Shown: one piece after another, positions 1 through 11,909 of the stretch
Numbering within the stretch: position 1 is the first letter of the stretch
How the letters are laid out: every line of letters starts with the position of its first letter
Assembly (NCBI RefSeq): GCF_000226115.1
Contig: NC_016457.1
Location: 6,014,001-6,078,000, forward strand
Reading direction: 5' to 3'
Origin: Thermothielavioides terrestris NRRL 8126
Taxonomy: Eukaryota > Ascomycota > Sordariomycetes > Sordariales > Chaetomiaceae
Length of the DNA: 64,000 nt
Position numbers and translations under genes: made by a program
Notes under the pieces: generated by a model
What the model was told of the DNA's origin: nothing
The model's input: only the letters and a program-made list of their open reading frames with translations
Database searches by the model: none

Positions 1-363
1 CTTTGTGCCGCATCCGCCCGTCGGGATCGAGCTGTCAACCGGAATGCCGCGTGGTTCGGCGGGGATAGCGGGGCCGGCAGCACTCGGTGTTGCCGTCCCG
101 GGCGTTGATGGTGGAGTGAATGCCGGGGAGAGGAGCGATGCCGGCGGCGGCTGTGTTAACGGCGTGGCCGGTTGCGCCGGCGAGGCGTCCTCCGCATTGT
201 CGCCGTCGCTCGCAGACGCGGGATTGCCGCCGGAAATGGAGAAGTCGGCCTGTTCAATATCGGCGTCGTTGTGCGGCGTCTCTGGTGGTTCCGGGCGCGG
301 AGAGTAGAAGGAGGGAAGCCGGGTTCCGTCGGACTGCAATTGTCGCAACTCGGAGCCGGGCAT
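1..363 (-). CDS. Partial hypothetical protein, N-terminal part only, runs off the left edge
   Basis: Reading the minus strand from an ATG at 363 gives an uninterrupted frame to base 1, about 121 codons with no stop. It starts MPGSELRQLQSDGTRLPSFY and continues as a Pro/Ser/Thr/Ala-rich, probably disordered stretch. An in-frame TAA lies about 30 nt upstream, which limits the start to this ATG. Composition and third-position GC resemble the disordered N-terminus of many fungal regulatory or membrane proteins. No domain is visible and I assign no function. The rest of the gene lies outside the window. Confidence 0.55.
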   Translation of the reverse strand, partial: MPGSELRQLQSDGTRLPSFYSPRPEPPETPHNDADIEQADFSISGGNPASASDGDNAEDASPAQPATPLTQPPPASLLSPAFTPPSTPGTATPSAAGPAIPAEPRGIPVDSSIPTGGCGTK

Positions 364-2847
364 CGTGGGAGCGTGGGGCGCTTATTTGACTCGGCGCAAA
401 AGGGGGCGAACTGTATTGACAGCCCGCGGGACAGGTCCGGGGCGCGCAAGCGTGGTCGTCGGATCTCGGTACGAGATTGGGCCCCCGGTGCAAACATAAG
501 ATTCGGGGACGGCAGTACACAATGGATCAATCCGCGTTCTTCTCATCAAATTTGGAAGACGGCACTGCCGGCCAGGCGGGTGCGCATGTCAGCGCAGGGC
601 AGTCCATTAGTCAGGTTCCTTGATTTCTGGTGTGAGGGTCTGGCGTCCTAGCCCCACCTCCTGCCCCGCAGCGTGTCTTGGCTCCCCGCGACCTTGCCTT
701 ACACCAGAGAAGCGCTCCATCCCTGGATGCCAGCGCACCTCGATCCGCTGCAACTCAGTTCAACACAGAAATCGAGCTATCCTGACCGAAGCAGGTGTTG
801 CGGATATGTTTGGTTATGCTCTTGGTGCTTACAGCAGGCGTCACAACGTAAGCAGGCGCGCAGCATGTTCTATCCGAAGAAGTCACGTTGCCAAGGGTCG
901 AGAAACGGAAATGAGAGGTTCTCTTCGGTTCCAAGGGAAGCTCTCCAGATGCAAGCGACCAAGTCCATCCTTCAGCCCTGCCCCAGGACTTACAGCGAGG
1001 CAGGAAAGGAAATGGGCCGGCACCCGACTCCAGCCGGCATATTGTCTGTTGAGTTCCCGATGCAGTACTAGCAGTACAAGAGGCCAGCTTGACTGCGAGA
1101 CGCTGAACAACAGCTCTGAAGTGTCTGGAGTATCCGGCATTCCAACTCTTTTTCTTTTTCTTTTCTTTTTTTTCTTTTTTTCTTTTTTTTCTCTTTTTTC
1201 TCTTTTTTATTTTTTTAATTTTAATTTTTATTTTTTTTTAATTTTTATTTATTTTTATTTATTTATTTATTTTTTGGCCCCGCATCTTCCTCAAACCAAG
1301 CGCCGATGCATGTCCATGCGCTGGGCCGCAAGCCAGGTCCCCTGCCCTTTCGACATGGACTGTTAGCGCTTGGCCCCCGAAGCCGCCGCCGGGGTGCGGA
1401 ACTGCCCGTACCACGCAGCCACAGCCATTCGCGGCCCGGACGGTGGGTGGCTCGCCCTCATTGGTCAAGAAGATAACTTCAGACCATCCTGACTGCGCAG
1501 AATGAGCCCCGGGGTAGGGTGCATTTGAGTGTGCACACAGTGCAGCAAGGCCCATGGAGATTGATCGCGTGCAATAAACACTAAAAACTGTTTCAAGTAA
1601 GAGCTCAGAAGAACATTGTTGCTGCTCACAGCGTTGAAATGTATTTTTCGATTTCTTCAATGATAGCATTACATTCATATATCGGGTGTATAACTAATCA
1701 GGGACCTACTGTTAGGTTAGTCGATGCCTACCGCTAGGCGCGTGGCTCACATGAGGTGGCATGCCAGATCCCTAAATGGGGCATGGCGGCTTGATGCAAC
1801 CGCGCGCAAAGCTGACCTGCGCAAAACATTTGCTCTCTTCGTTTCCTCGTGCGATGGGGACCCAATAGTGAGTGTTATTCCCAGAGTTGAATGCAGAGCG
1901 TGGGGCAACTCTAGCCAACGACAGCTGAGAAATGGAGGACAACGAGAGCGCCAGGGAGTTGGGCACCTCACAGGCCAGGGCGTTGTCTGGGGGGCTCAGG
2001 CCCAGTGTGCTGCAGCCGTTCTCCTCTCAAGTTCAACCTGAAGCTTACCCGACTCTCGCGAAACCAACGTGGAAGAGAGCGAAGGCCAGTGCGCTTCCCA
2101 ACTGAAGCATGAATTCAGCTGAAGGATCGTCCAAGCCTTTGCTCATACAGAACGAAACAGTAAGGCGTATTCCTGCCTCATTACTGTCGAAAAGTAGCGC
2201 CCCGTTCCCGATAACTATCCGTCCCATCCAGATGTCTGCCGAGGAACATGCGCTTCATCAAGGAGAGTCGGAGCGCACGATGGATAAGCTGATCGCTTCC
2301 TTGCCATACTGTGTACTACGCAGGCTGTCAGCGGCTGTGTCTTGTTTTGTCGACTCGACAGACCGCCAATCCAACCCAACCCCTTTCGCTTCCCCTTGAC
2401 CTTTCGCCGGCTGAAGTGGTTAAGGGGGGTTGGCTGCACAGTATGCGTTTTTCATGCATATTGTCAACCAGTCAGCTCACGGCTCGCATGCCGCGGCGGC
2501 AAGAGGTTTCCTGTCGACGAACCACCCCCCTGTCGCCCATCGCGGTCGACCAACCAGTTCAACCAGAGGCCCGCGGGAGGCTGGCAGTGATCACGCCCCT
2601 CCCGCCGGCGGCCTGAGTGGGGTCAGGCTCGTGAGTTGTCCCCAAATTCACCTGGCTCACTCCCCTCCTTCCCCCTCCTCCATGATTGACCTTTCCTGTT
2701 TCGCTGAGCCTTTTTGCCATCCTGCCAGTTCTCTTTCCGACCGTAGCGATCGCCCTCTGGGCCCTGGAGTGGTGGTGATGCCGACACGACCAGCAACTGT
2801 CCTCTCTTCACTGTCTCTTCCATTTCATTTATGATCCTCCAACACCG
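364..2847. other. Intergenic region with a T/C-rich tract
   Basis: No convincing gene. ORFs here lack codon bias and family resemblance. The notable feature is a nearly pure pyrimidine, mostly T, tract at about 1147-1275 that grades into an ATTT-rich stretch. The region separates two divergently transcribed genes and presumably holds both promoters and a long 5' UTR for the gene starting at 2848. Confidence 0.5.
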
Positions 2848-5160
2848 ATGGTGTCAGACTCGACTGCGCCCGCGCCAACCACCGCCCTTCCCACCATGAC
2901 CTTCTCCCCCATCGAGCCGCGAAAGGACGCCATTTTGCTCCTGCGCAGGGACTCGTCTTCCTCGCGCAGCAGTTCACACACGAACTCTGCCACGCCCACT
3001 CACAGCAGTCCCAAGGCCGGCTCGAATGCTCGGATCACGAACCGTGACAGCGCCCCTCTGACGCCTATGCCGAATAGCCTACCGAACGGCCTCCTACAGC
3101 CTGTCGATGAGGAGCCCAACACGCCCAGTTCCACAATAGTCGAATTCGGCGACCTGGCGCGAGGCAACGTTCCGTCAGCGGCGCAGCTTGTTGAGAGTAT
3201 CCACCGGTCTTTCCACCAGTCCCAGGTTGGCCACTCCCACTCGGAATCTCGCTCCAACAGCAAGCCGCGTCCCGCGCACGATAGCCGCGAGTCCCGAGAG
3301 GGACGAGAGGCTCGGGAGCAAAGCAGGAACAGGGGTGTGCAAAGTTCCGTCGCGACCAGAGAGAGATCGCAATCCGCCCACCGCAGATCTGCCACCACAA
3401 GGGACGCAAAGGCCTCGGTCAATGACAACAAGGGCCTCGCAGACGAGCGTATCAACAGGTTCCTTCAATCGATGGCGCAACAGGCGGTCGAGAGCGAACT
3501 CGTGCAGGAGAATCGGAGCCTCTATCAGCGGATTGCCGCTCTGCAGCTGACCGAACGCGAGCTTCTGGCTGAGAACCAGGATCTTACACGCAAGCTCGCG
3601 ACACTGAAACAACACCACGACCGCCGAGCGCGCCAATGGAATGAAGGTATCCGGCGCAAGGAGATCGAGTACGAGGCTCGGATGCGCGAGTTGGGCGAGC
3701 TGGTATTGGACCTGGTGAGCAAGCATCCACAGAAGCTTCCCAACATCCTGTCCAACGAGGAGATCACTGCGTGGTTCGACGACCAAGATACCGCGTGGAA
3801 CCGCTGGGCCAGGACTTTCGGTCATCAGGACGCCAATAGGCTCAGTAGCGGTCTTCATCCTCTCCAACTGCAAGAGCTCTGCGAGGACGTGAAGGGATTC
3901 GTGCGGATGACAGACTCGGGCGGCCTCCCTCCCGAGATCCTCAATGGCGGCAAAGAGGCTTTGCACACTCTGCTCAACGGCATGTTAGCCAACTTCATCT
4001 GCGAGGAGATCGTGGCGTCACCCATGTGGGTGTTCGCTGCCACGTCCATGGGCACGCTGGAGAGCCCGGGCATCATGCCGCCTCGGCCTCTCCCCGCTCT
4101 GCCCGGCGTGGGTTTTCGCATGGACACCAACTCTTTCAGCGAGGTAGCGCCGCTCCGGCCAGGGCCCTGTCCAACGCCCAAGAGCCCGCAGTTCCCACCT
4201 CCTCTGATCACGTCCTTGCTGCCGCCTTCCGGGAACAGCGCGTCCTTGCTTGGCCTACCCGTAAAGTCGGACATGGAAAGGCTGGTTCACATGCTTGCAG
4301 ATGGTCAGTCTGCCCCTGGAAGAGTGCTTACCTGTTCGTTGTGAACATGAACTGATGTCTTGACAGCCCAGGACGAAGAATCGAGGGTGGCAGCACACCA
4401 TTGGCGCGCTCAGATGATGAGGCTGTTTGCGGACGGCGGCTTTAGTCTGAAAGATGCAGCAGCTGCCGGCCGGAACGAGTCTCGCCGGACGTTCGTGGAT
4501 TCACGACTCAACTTCGCGAGGAAGTTGAAAGAACGCTTCCTTGGCGGGTCCGCAAGATTCCTGCTCCAGGACCAAGATGCAAACGGCATCGAAAAACTCG
4601 AGTGCACGCTGACAGACATGATTGATGAGGCCTTGAGGTTCTCGTGCCGCCTGTGGACCCGCGTGGCGCCTCTGCATCTGCATGGCTGGAAAGATCTGGG
4701 AAGCAAAGAGGTTAAAGCGGCGACCCCACTGGTGACCTTATGCCATGCCCAGGCCGAGGTTGAAGCTCGCAATCACCACGCAGGGGCCTCGAAAGACAAG
4801 CCCTCAGGGTCTGCCGAGAACAGCGAAGACCAGCCGATAGTCATGGTTGTGCAGCCGGCAGTGGTGACAGAGAGCGTTAACCTCCCAGGGGCCAAGGCTG
4901 GATCCAGCACCGACGGAGTTGCCTTGGTCTGGTTGAGAGCTCGGGTTATGCTGGCCGGCCCCCTGTCCTCGCATCTGTCTGAGTCCACCACTGCCGGCGT
5001 CGGTTCTCAGCCCTCGTCTCAGCCGGATGCCGAGCCGAGTCACTCCACCTCGAGCGCTGCGGCAAGTGCGACAGGCTCGTCCTCGAAGCCTCCGACGCCC
5101 CAGGCGTTGGAGGTGCTGCCGCCATCCACATTCAAGGCAACAGCGGACGCCCCAGCATGA
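2848..5160 (+). CDS. Coiled-coil protein of unknown function, conserved in filamentous fungi (749 aa)
   Basis: Two exons are proposed: 2848-4303 and 4367-5160. The 63-nt intron has donor GTCAGT, a CTGAT branch site and acceptor TTGACAG. Its length is a multiple of three and it contains a stop, so splicing is needed to reach the second exon. The N-terminal ~190 residues are Ser/Thr/Pro/Arg-rich and probably disordered. Residues ~198-290 form a charged heptad-like coiled coil. The remainder is a helical region ending with a conserved-looking segment (IVMVVQPAVV...VNLPGAKAGSS...VWLRARVMLAGP), followed by a low-complexity Ser/Thr tail. The C-terminal part resembles proteins I recall as 'hypothetical' across Pezizomycotina, but I know no function. 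No transmembrane segment or catalytic motif is visible. Confidence 0.8.
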
Positions 5161-5970
5161 AGCTGAGCCGCAGAACGAATGGCATTAATTTGGGCAGTGA
5201 TGTGGTAGGCAGGTACACTGCCTATACGGGTCGCTTTTGGTTCTGGGCGCTGGAAGAATTTGGGGGCTCACTGTCTTCGTGACTGATGATGTAACCGAGG
5301 GATAAGCGTTTACATTCTTGTTCTCATTGTTTTGGTCGAACGTCGAAAGCTGTAGATATACCCTAGGACCGCCCGAGATATTTACCACCATGAGAGTGTT
5401 CTTTCGTTACTAAAACGCCTGGTCTTGTCCGAGTTACTTGGAGGATATGAGGGGATGTAGGAAACCCACCGAATGTAGGTAAATGACAGGAACGGAGTTG
5501 GAGCACCAAGGCCTCAGCTTGCCACGCGACGTCGGCTCACCGATCCAAGCAAAGTCGAGGGATCTCGGTCTGCCCCTGGGCCGGAGACTCCGGCGACAGC
5601 TAGACTCTCATTCGGAGAGGAGTGGGGCGGAAGCTGCGCGCTTAGCAAAGAAAGAAGTGCACCCTCTGCTTGAACTTGGCGTTGGTACCATATCTTCTCC
5701 ATAGTTGTTGATAGGTGGCATTGACTTATAATTCCAAAGTGGTGAGTGGAGTTGAAGGACCGGTACCCTCGGTTATATCGAGGTTTGTTTCAGCATTGAA
5801 AAATATAGTTCTATCTCTTTCAGAAGTTTGAACGTTGGTCACCAACCCCCTGACAACGCCCCTTCGTGTTGGATCCGAGCCTATCCGACTAAGTGAAGTC
5901 ATTGATGCTTTATCTATCGAAGTGAGCGCGCTGTTATGCATGAGTCTGTATTGCGAGCGGAGCACCAGCA
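5161..5970. other. Convergent intergenic region
   Basis: Lies between the 3' ends of the coiled-coil gene (+) and the hydrolase gene (-). It should hold both 3' UTRs. Two short ORFs (5483-5704 and 5726-5974) show no coding signature. Nothing else is evident. Confidence 0.4.
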
Positions 5971-6840
5971 TCACATGTGCTCCATGAATTCTAAAAGATA
6001 CCCTGCTACAGCCTCAGGTGCATCCAACGGTGAGAGGTGACCGGACTTTGGCAACACCTCGACTCTCGCGTTAGGGAAACGAGATACCAATTCCGTCTCT
6101 ACCCTATGCAGGGGCTCCACGACATCCTCGGCGGCGGCGAGCACAAGAACAGGAACTGTGACGTTGCCAACGGCCCCCGAGACGTCTTCGGCCATCGCAT
6201 AAGCAGGCCAGGCCTCTTTAGCCCACTTGTTGCCTCCCACCATGTCACTGACCACAAAGTCAGGCAAGATGCGTGACTCTGACCGGAAACGTGTCGTGAG
6301 GACGTTGATGGCCACAAAAGTGGCGGAAATCTCGTCGTCGTAGGCGTGCAGCTGTTGTTCACGCATATCCGGTGGCAGTGTCAGCGGGGTCGGGGGAGCT
6401 GGGCTCACAAGGATAAGCCCGCGCAATTTGGCTGCCTCCTTGTTGCGAGCTGCTCCGGCGCACATATGGGCCGCGACAAGTTGTGCAACCTTGGCGCCCA
6501 TGGACAAGCCGACGAGAACGACCTCGTTGATCTCGAGAGCAGCAATGACCTCCTCCACGTCGCCGGCCAGTGCCGCAATCGAGTAAGCGCCCCTTTCGTC
6601 CGGGCCGCTCGAGCATCCCCACCCGCGGAAGTCGAGAGCGATAGTCGGGTATTTCTCCGAGACAAGAGGATTTACGAGTGACCAGGTGCTGCTCGAGCCT
6701 CCCCAGAAGTGGAGGAAGACGATCGTTGGGGATCCATGTTCAGATTGAGATCCGGGCGGGTGACGGATAATCGTATTGATCTTGACGTTGGGGTGAAGAT
6801 CAATGAGCCTGGTCGCCGAGGTCATGGTGGTTCGATGCAA
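5971..6840 (-). CDS. Alpha/beta hydrolase (289 aa)
   Basis: Single-exon minus-strand gene encoding a compact alpha/beta-hydrolase fold protein. Visible features in order: oxyanion-hole region VFLHFWGGSSSTW (~41-53), strand and DFRGWGCSSGP (~70-80), nucleophile elbow GLSMG (111-115, Ser113), a lid-like insertion (~145-215), the acid residue in AAAEDVVEP (Asp239) and the catalytic His in KSGHLSP (His268). The triad is therefore intact. No signal peptide or membrane segment is present, so it is probably cytosolic. A second Met at residue 6 could be the true start. Related fungal proteins include non-haem peroxidase-like, epoxide hydrolase-like and lactonase-type enzymes. The substrate cannot be read from sequence. 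It is transcribed convergently with the upstream coiled-coil gene. Confidence 0.88.
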   Translation of the reverse strand: MHRTTMTSATRLIDLHPNVKINTIIRHPPGSQSEHGSPTIVFLHFWGGSSSTWSLVNPLVSEKYPTIALDFRGWGCSSGPDERGAYSIAALAGDVEEVIAALEINEVVLVGLSMGAKVAQLVAAHMCAGAARNKEAAKLRGLILVSPAPPTPLTLPPDMREQQLHAYDDEISATFVAINVLTTRFRSESRILPDFVVSDMVGGNKWAKEAWPAYAMAEDVSGAVGNVTVPVLVLAAAEDVVEPLHRVETELVSRFPNARVEVLPKSGHLSPLDAPEAVAGYLLEFMEHM

Positions 6841-9353
6841 TATGTTTGGTGGGAAGGGTCGGGATAAGCGGAAGCTCGGTTTCAGTGAGCTAGAAAGTTA
6901 GGCTTTGGGTTTCGTGAGCTTTGGGACGTCGGGTCGCAGCAGGCCCATTGGCCATTGAAAGCAGCATCATTGATAGGAATAAAGATGTGTAGTATTTGTA
7001 TCCTGACCTAGATATCTACCTCCGAGGCGTTGCGGAGCCAGAGTTGTTATCACCCGAACGGGTTCGGAGATTTTGAGGTTTGGAGACCATTGGTCCACAG
7101 CGGCGAATTGCGATGGAGCCATCCGTGCTCTGGATAGCGCGGGCCGCAGTTCGTGTCCCGAGAGCACAAACATGGGCTTGTTACCTCATTGTTGGAGGCG
7201 GAGACCAGTTCTAACGTTAGTGGTCCGAATCGCCCCGGAATGTGCGTTGAGCTCTAGGGTCAAGTCAACCCCTAACTCCGAGATCTCGAGGATCCAAAAC
7301 AGCTTCCTAAGTTCTATTGCTAATGATCAACTTGTTGTCTAGTGCTATAGAAGGCAACGCACTCCATCTACAATATCGAAATGTACAGCTCGACAGTCAA
7401 TGCTAACAGGAATGTAATTCCCAAGGTTTCTCTCGAGAGCAATTTTCCATTCAAGATCATCTAGGCAAGAAACTTGTCACTTCAATAAGCGGAAGTTCGC
7501 TCCTCTTATCACAAAGAGCTGCTATTCATTGCAGACAGATACATCAGAAGCTCGGCCAGGATGCTTCTGCTCGGCACTCGCCTCCAAACTTATTGGGCGG
7601 ATGACCTAGGGGAGAGATTGCCGGGGGAAGGAAAATGGGTAGGCTGACTCAAACGCTTACGGCATCAATAACATCCATGGATATGTCTGAGAGCCAGAAG
7701 CGGCTCGCTAACCTTCACAGCGTCCAAGCCACCGCTGCAAGGGATGACATCGAAACAAGTCCTCTTATCAGCTGTAAGCCGTTTATATCGCTTCCCACAA
7801 TCCCTGCTCTGGCGGTAGAGTTTGCCAGCGTTGTAGGAGCACAGACTGGAGTGCTCGTCGCTCTTCTACCTATCCGTGAACGCCCTAATTATCCGCCGCG
7901 CCTCTCAACAGGTACGAGCACCGCAGGACCGTGCTGTAGTGGAAGCGTGCACATAAACAGTCTGAACTGGATGATGCTGCTCGGTGCGTACGGCTGCCGC
8001 GGCCCAGCCATGTGAGATGCCGTTGCCGGCCAGCCCCTCCGCACACGATTGCTCACAAGTCAAAGTCATAGCCGCTAGATGCTTGCTTGGGCTCATCAGG
8101 GATTGGTGTTGTTGGTCTTCCTAGGGACAAACATCTAAGGTCTCCTACGCTGCGAAGAAACTCCCTCCAAACAGATTCGAGAGAGCCCCATTATGTCATT
8201 TGCCCCCGATTAAAGGCCGTGGGACTTATGTAGGCCGTGTTAAGAAACCTCGGACGGCTGGTTTGTCTTGCCACCAAGTGTCATTACGGGGATTGCCTCG
8301 CCATACGTTTTTCCAAAACTGACAACGGTTTCGTTGCAGTTCAGTCAGGAGCCGCGAGATGGGAGTGAATGGTGGTCCCCTCCTAACACGTATGTGATGT
8401 TCACTCCGATTCAGTGGCTAGCGCAAGTGACATGAACCTCAGTGCATACAATTTCCCATTGACATTGCCGCGAGCGTGCCTGTTGCTTCTCTGCTCTCTC
8501 CCCTCGGGCACGTAGTCCGCTCGATCAGATGGCAGCCACATCTAGTCGCGGAGAAGTCGAGGACGCGCGATATGTCCAATCATAAAGCTTGTCTCATCCT
8601 GTTGATGGCTTTCTGACCTCTCTCGTCGTTTTCAAGGACCCGGCCATCGCCATAATATACTTCCGCGGCCTTTCGTTCATTACCGCCTCTGTTCGTTTCT
8701 GTATCGCTTCCTCTCGATTCCCCCTTTCCTTCCCCAATCACTGGTCTTTTCTGCAACTTTAAGTCGCCTTCCTGTCCCAGCCTCGGCGGTGTTTCACCCC
8801 AAACCGCTCGGTTCTCAATTCGACCGCGCCACCTCGTGACTTGCACGTGTCCATTTACTGAGTTTGCTTCGCGCGTCACGCACTTTTGGCCCAGGGCGGC
8901 CCCTTAACGACGTTACGTCACTGATGTCCCCGTGGAGCGTGGGGGTCCAGGGATGACGGCCTTTCCAGGTTCAGGCCAGGAACTTTGGAACGCTCACGTC
9001 TTGCAATAACAGGGTCCGAACCTTGCTGTTGGGTTCGCTTCACCAACGTGGACTGCCGATCGCAAAACTTTCCTGCTTTTGTAAGCTCACTATTTATCGA
9101 GCCGCCCTTCAGCCCTGCCCAGTCCCCCACAGCCGCCCCGCCTGCCGTCCGTCTTGCAGCAGTCCCAGGTCCAATGACTTCTTAGTGCGAAGGCGTGATC
9201 CGGAGCCTGCATGACGATGATGAGGTTGCCCCACTTCCCGCTGTTTACATACACACTCTGGTGCGCAATCTCGAGCTCGTGAGACGCGTCACCAAACACT
9301 CAACATCTACACGACAACTCTGCCATTGTGCTACTTTGGGTGCTGCACTCGCC
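6841..9353. other. Long intergenic region between divergent genes
   Basis: About 2.5 kb between the hydrolase (-) and the amino-acid permease (+). ORFs such as 7635-8015 and 8580-8879 have no codon bias or recognisable motifs. The region presumably holds both promoters and the 5' UTR of the permease. No repeat or RNA gene was recognised. Confidence 0.4.
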
Positions 9354-11490
9354 ATGTCATCCGGAGACCTCGCAGAACGGGGGATGTTCGAGGAAAAGGA
9401 TGGCGTCAAAGGGGAGCGGCGGGCGACTCAGGTGCCGAAGCCAGCAGGTTGGTCCTCATGGTTCGGCGGGCAGGATGTCACCATCGGGCCGCGGATCGGG
9501 CCCGTTCTCAGCAGCATTTCCCTGAGCGACTCGGATTCCGATCAGAGCAGCACGGCAATTTTGGACAAGCAGATTGCTGCTGAAGACGGCCATGCAATCA
9601 GATACCGGACTTGCAGCTGGCAGAAGGTGCGCAGTGCGGAGCCGTGCTGGCGATCCCCTTTGTTGTTCGGGGGAGATGCTGACGGCAGACATTGTTGCCA
9701 TCTCTAGACGGCCGCCCTTCTGTTCTCCGAGTACATTTGCTTGGTAGGTGCCTCGACGACAGCGGTGCACCGCAGGAGTATTGGATGCTAAGTGCATTGG
9801 TGCTTCAGGCCATCATGAGCTTTCCGTGGTCTTACAGCGTTCTCGGCCTCGTTCCGGGGTAAGTTTCATTGATGTGGTGCTTGTTCTTTCGCTGCCTTGA
9901 TGGGTAAGGTTGGCAGTTTTGCTTGAAAGCGCTGACACGATTGCTTAAATAGATTGATCCTGACGGTTGTCAGCGCTGGGCTGGTGCTCTACACGTAAGG
10001 TTCAATTTCGTACGGTGGCTGCTAGGCTCCTAATCACTTGGGCAGGTCGCTGGTGCTGTGGGAGTTCTGTCTACGCCATCCCGAGGTCCGGGATGTTTGC
10101 GACATTGGACAGATGCTCTTCTGGAATAAGCGATGGGCCTGGTGGGCCACAGCTATCATGTTCATCCTGAACAACACGGTACGCACCGCGTCCGTCCCTC
10201 TGACTGTTCCCCTTTCTGGCCAGCCCGCAGCTAACATGGCGCTGTTGTACAGTTCATCCAGGTGAGTCCGGAAAAAAGAGCCAATAGCCGCTCTTGGCCT
10301 CTTGATTCCTGCTGACGGGGGCATCCTAGGGTCTTCATGTCTTGGTTGGCGCAAAATACCTCAACACCATGACGGAGGCAGACGACGTTGGATGCCGGAC
10401 CGTGAGCTTTGGGGTCGTTGCCGCCATTATCTGCTGGCTCTTCTCCCTCCCCCGGACCTTTGATATGTTGTCCAAGCTCGGCACCGCATCCGCCTTCTTC
10501 ACCTTCGTTTCCGTTCTCCTCGCGACCATTTTCGCCGGTGTCCAGTCCCACCCAGCTGGCTATGACCCACGGTCGACCTTCACCAACCCCGACGGCACAA
10601 CAGGCGTCGGTGGGAGTCCGATCGTGACGGCCGTGCCCGTGCTAGGCACCACGTTCGTCAACGGTTTAGGCGCGTTTCTCAACATCAGCTACACGTTCAT
10701 CGGCCAGATTACCCTGCCGTCCTTCATCGCCGAGATGAAAGACCCGCGCGAATTCCCCAAGGCGCTCTGGGCCTGCACCATTGCCGAGGTTATCCTGTTC
10801 AGCATCGTCGGCGCTGTTGTTTACGCCTACGTCGGGAACCAATACATGACGGCGCCCGCCTTTGGCTCGCTACAGCCGCTGTTCAAGAAGGTGTCCTTCT
10901 CCTTCATGATCCCCACACTCATCTTCCTCGGCGTGTTGTACGCGTCGGTGTCCGCCCGCTTCGTCTTCTTCCGCATTTTCCAGAACTCGCGCCACAAGCA
11001 CGACCACACTCTGGTCGGCTGGGCAACCTGGGCGTCCATCTTACGTGAGTGCTGCCCGCAAGCTCAGTCTTGCGAATTGGTTAGCTGACTGTCGCTCTTA
11101 ACAGTGGCTACCTGGATCGTTGCCTTTATCATCGCTCAAGTTATTCCATTTTTCTCATCTTGTAAGCTTGCTGGTTCTCTGCTTATTGTCAACCACGCTA
11201 ACTAGTGCTGGACAGTGCTCTCCCTGATGAGCTCCCTCTTCGACAGCTTCTTTGGTTTTATCTTCTGGGGCGTTGCCTATTTCCGAATGCGTCGCGCTGA
11301 TGGTAGCGTCACTCTCGTGCGGGATCACACTGTGGCCGGCTACCTGCTGGCCGCGCTCAATATTGCCATCATCCTTATCGGCGTTTTCTTCCTGAGCGTC
11401 GGCACGTATGCTAGCGTCGAGAGTATTATCCTCGAGTTTGAGAGTGGCGCTGTGGGGAGCGTTTTTTCATGCGCTAGCAACGGCCTGTAG
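9354..11490 (+). CDS. Amino-acid permease, AAAP (Aa_trans) family, MTR-like, nine exons (529 aa)
   Basis: Exons: 9354-9626, 9708-9743, 9809-9858, 9953-9994, 10046-10178, 10253-10261, 10330-11044, 11105-11161 and 11216-11490. All eight introns are GT-AG and all phases agree. The protein has a ~90-residue cytosolic N-terminus and then about 11 hydrophobic helices, as expected for the amino-acid/auxin permease family. Characteristic segments are SFPWSYSVLGLVPG (helix 1, unwound), LVLWEFCLRHPEVRDVCDIG (charged loop after helix 2), and the long exon 7 with ISYTFIGQITLPSFIAEMKDPREFPKALW. Neurospora MTR, a neutral and aromatic amino-acid permease of the plasma membrane, is the closest named relative I recognise. 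Substrate range is inferred. Exon 6 is a 9-nt microexon encoding Phe-Ile-Gln, supported by family continuity (LNNTFIQGLHVL). Confidence 0.9.
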
Positions 11491-11909
11491 TTAAGCAAAC
11501 AGAGATCAAGTGCCGGCTGCAGTGATCGGGAAGAGGAAGCAGTGGATAGTTCCAAAGACCAAGCTTGAGTTGCTTGGTTTCGAGTTCCGTTTGGCGCAAG
11601 CTGATCCTCAATGGCCGAAAACCAAGCTCACGGCTAGGAAACCTGTCCGTCTCCCGAAGCTGTGCTCCTCGTCTTTCAAGGGAGCTCGATCATCCTCTGC
11701 ACATAGTATGGCGAGGCATGAAAAGTGTGCTTAGCTGCACATCTTGTTCTGAAAAAGCCACCAGTCCGTCGGCATCATCCATTTAGTTGAGATGTTGTTA
11801 TTGGGACTTTAGCTCAGGGCCATTATATTCCGACACATGACACTCTGTCACTTCAGCATATACCCCCTTTCCTCTAGGAGCCTCCGCTTTTGACAATCAG
11901 GCTAACTAC
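11491..11909. other. Convergent 3' intergenic region
   Basis: About 420 bp between the permease (+) and the GRDP-like gene (-). It is AT-richer than its neighbours and probably comprises the two 3' UTRs. No gene seen. Confidence 0.4.

Noticed and set aside
620..1366. 248-aa ORF in the left intergenic region
   Set aside because: It runs through the poly-pyrimidine tract, giving a Phe/Tyr-rich run that is low-complexity DNA and not protein coding.
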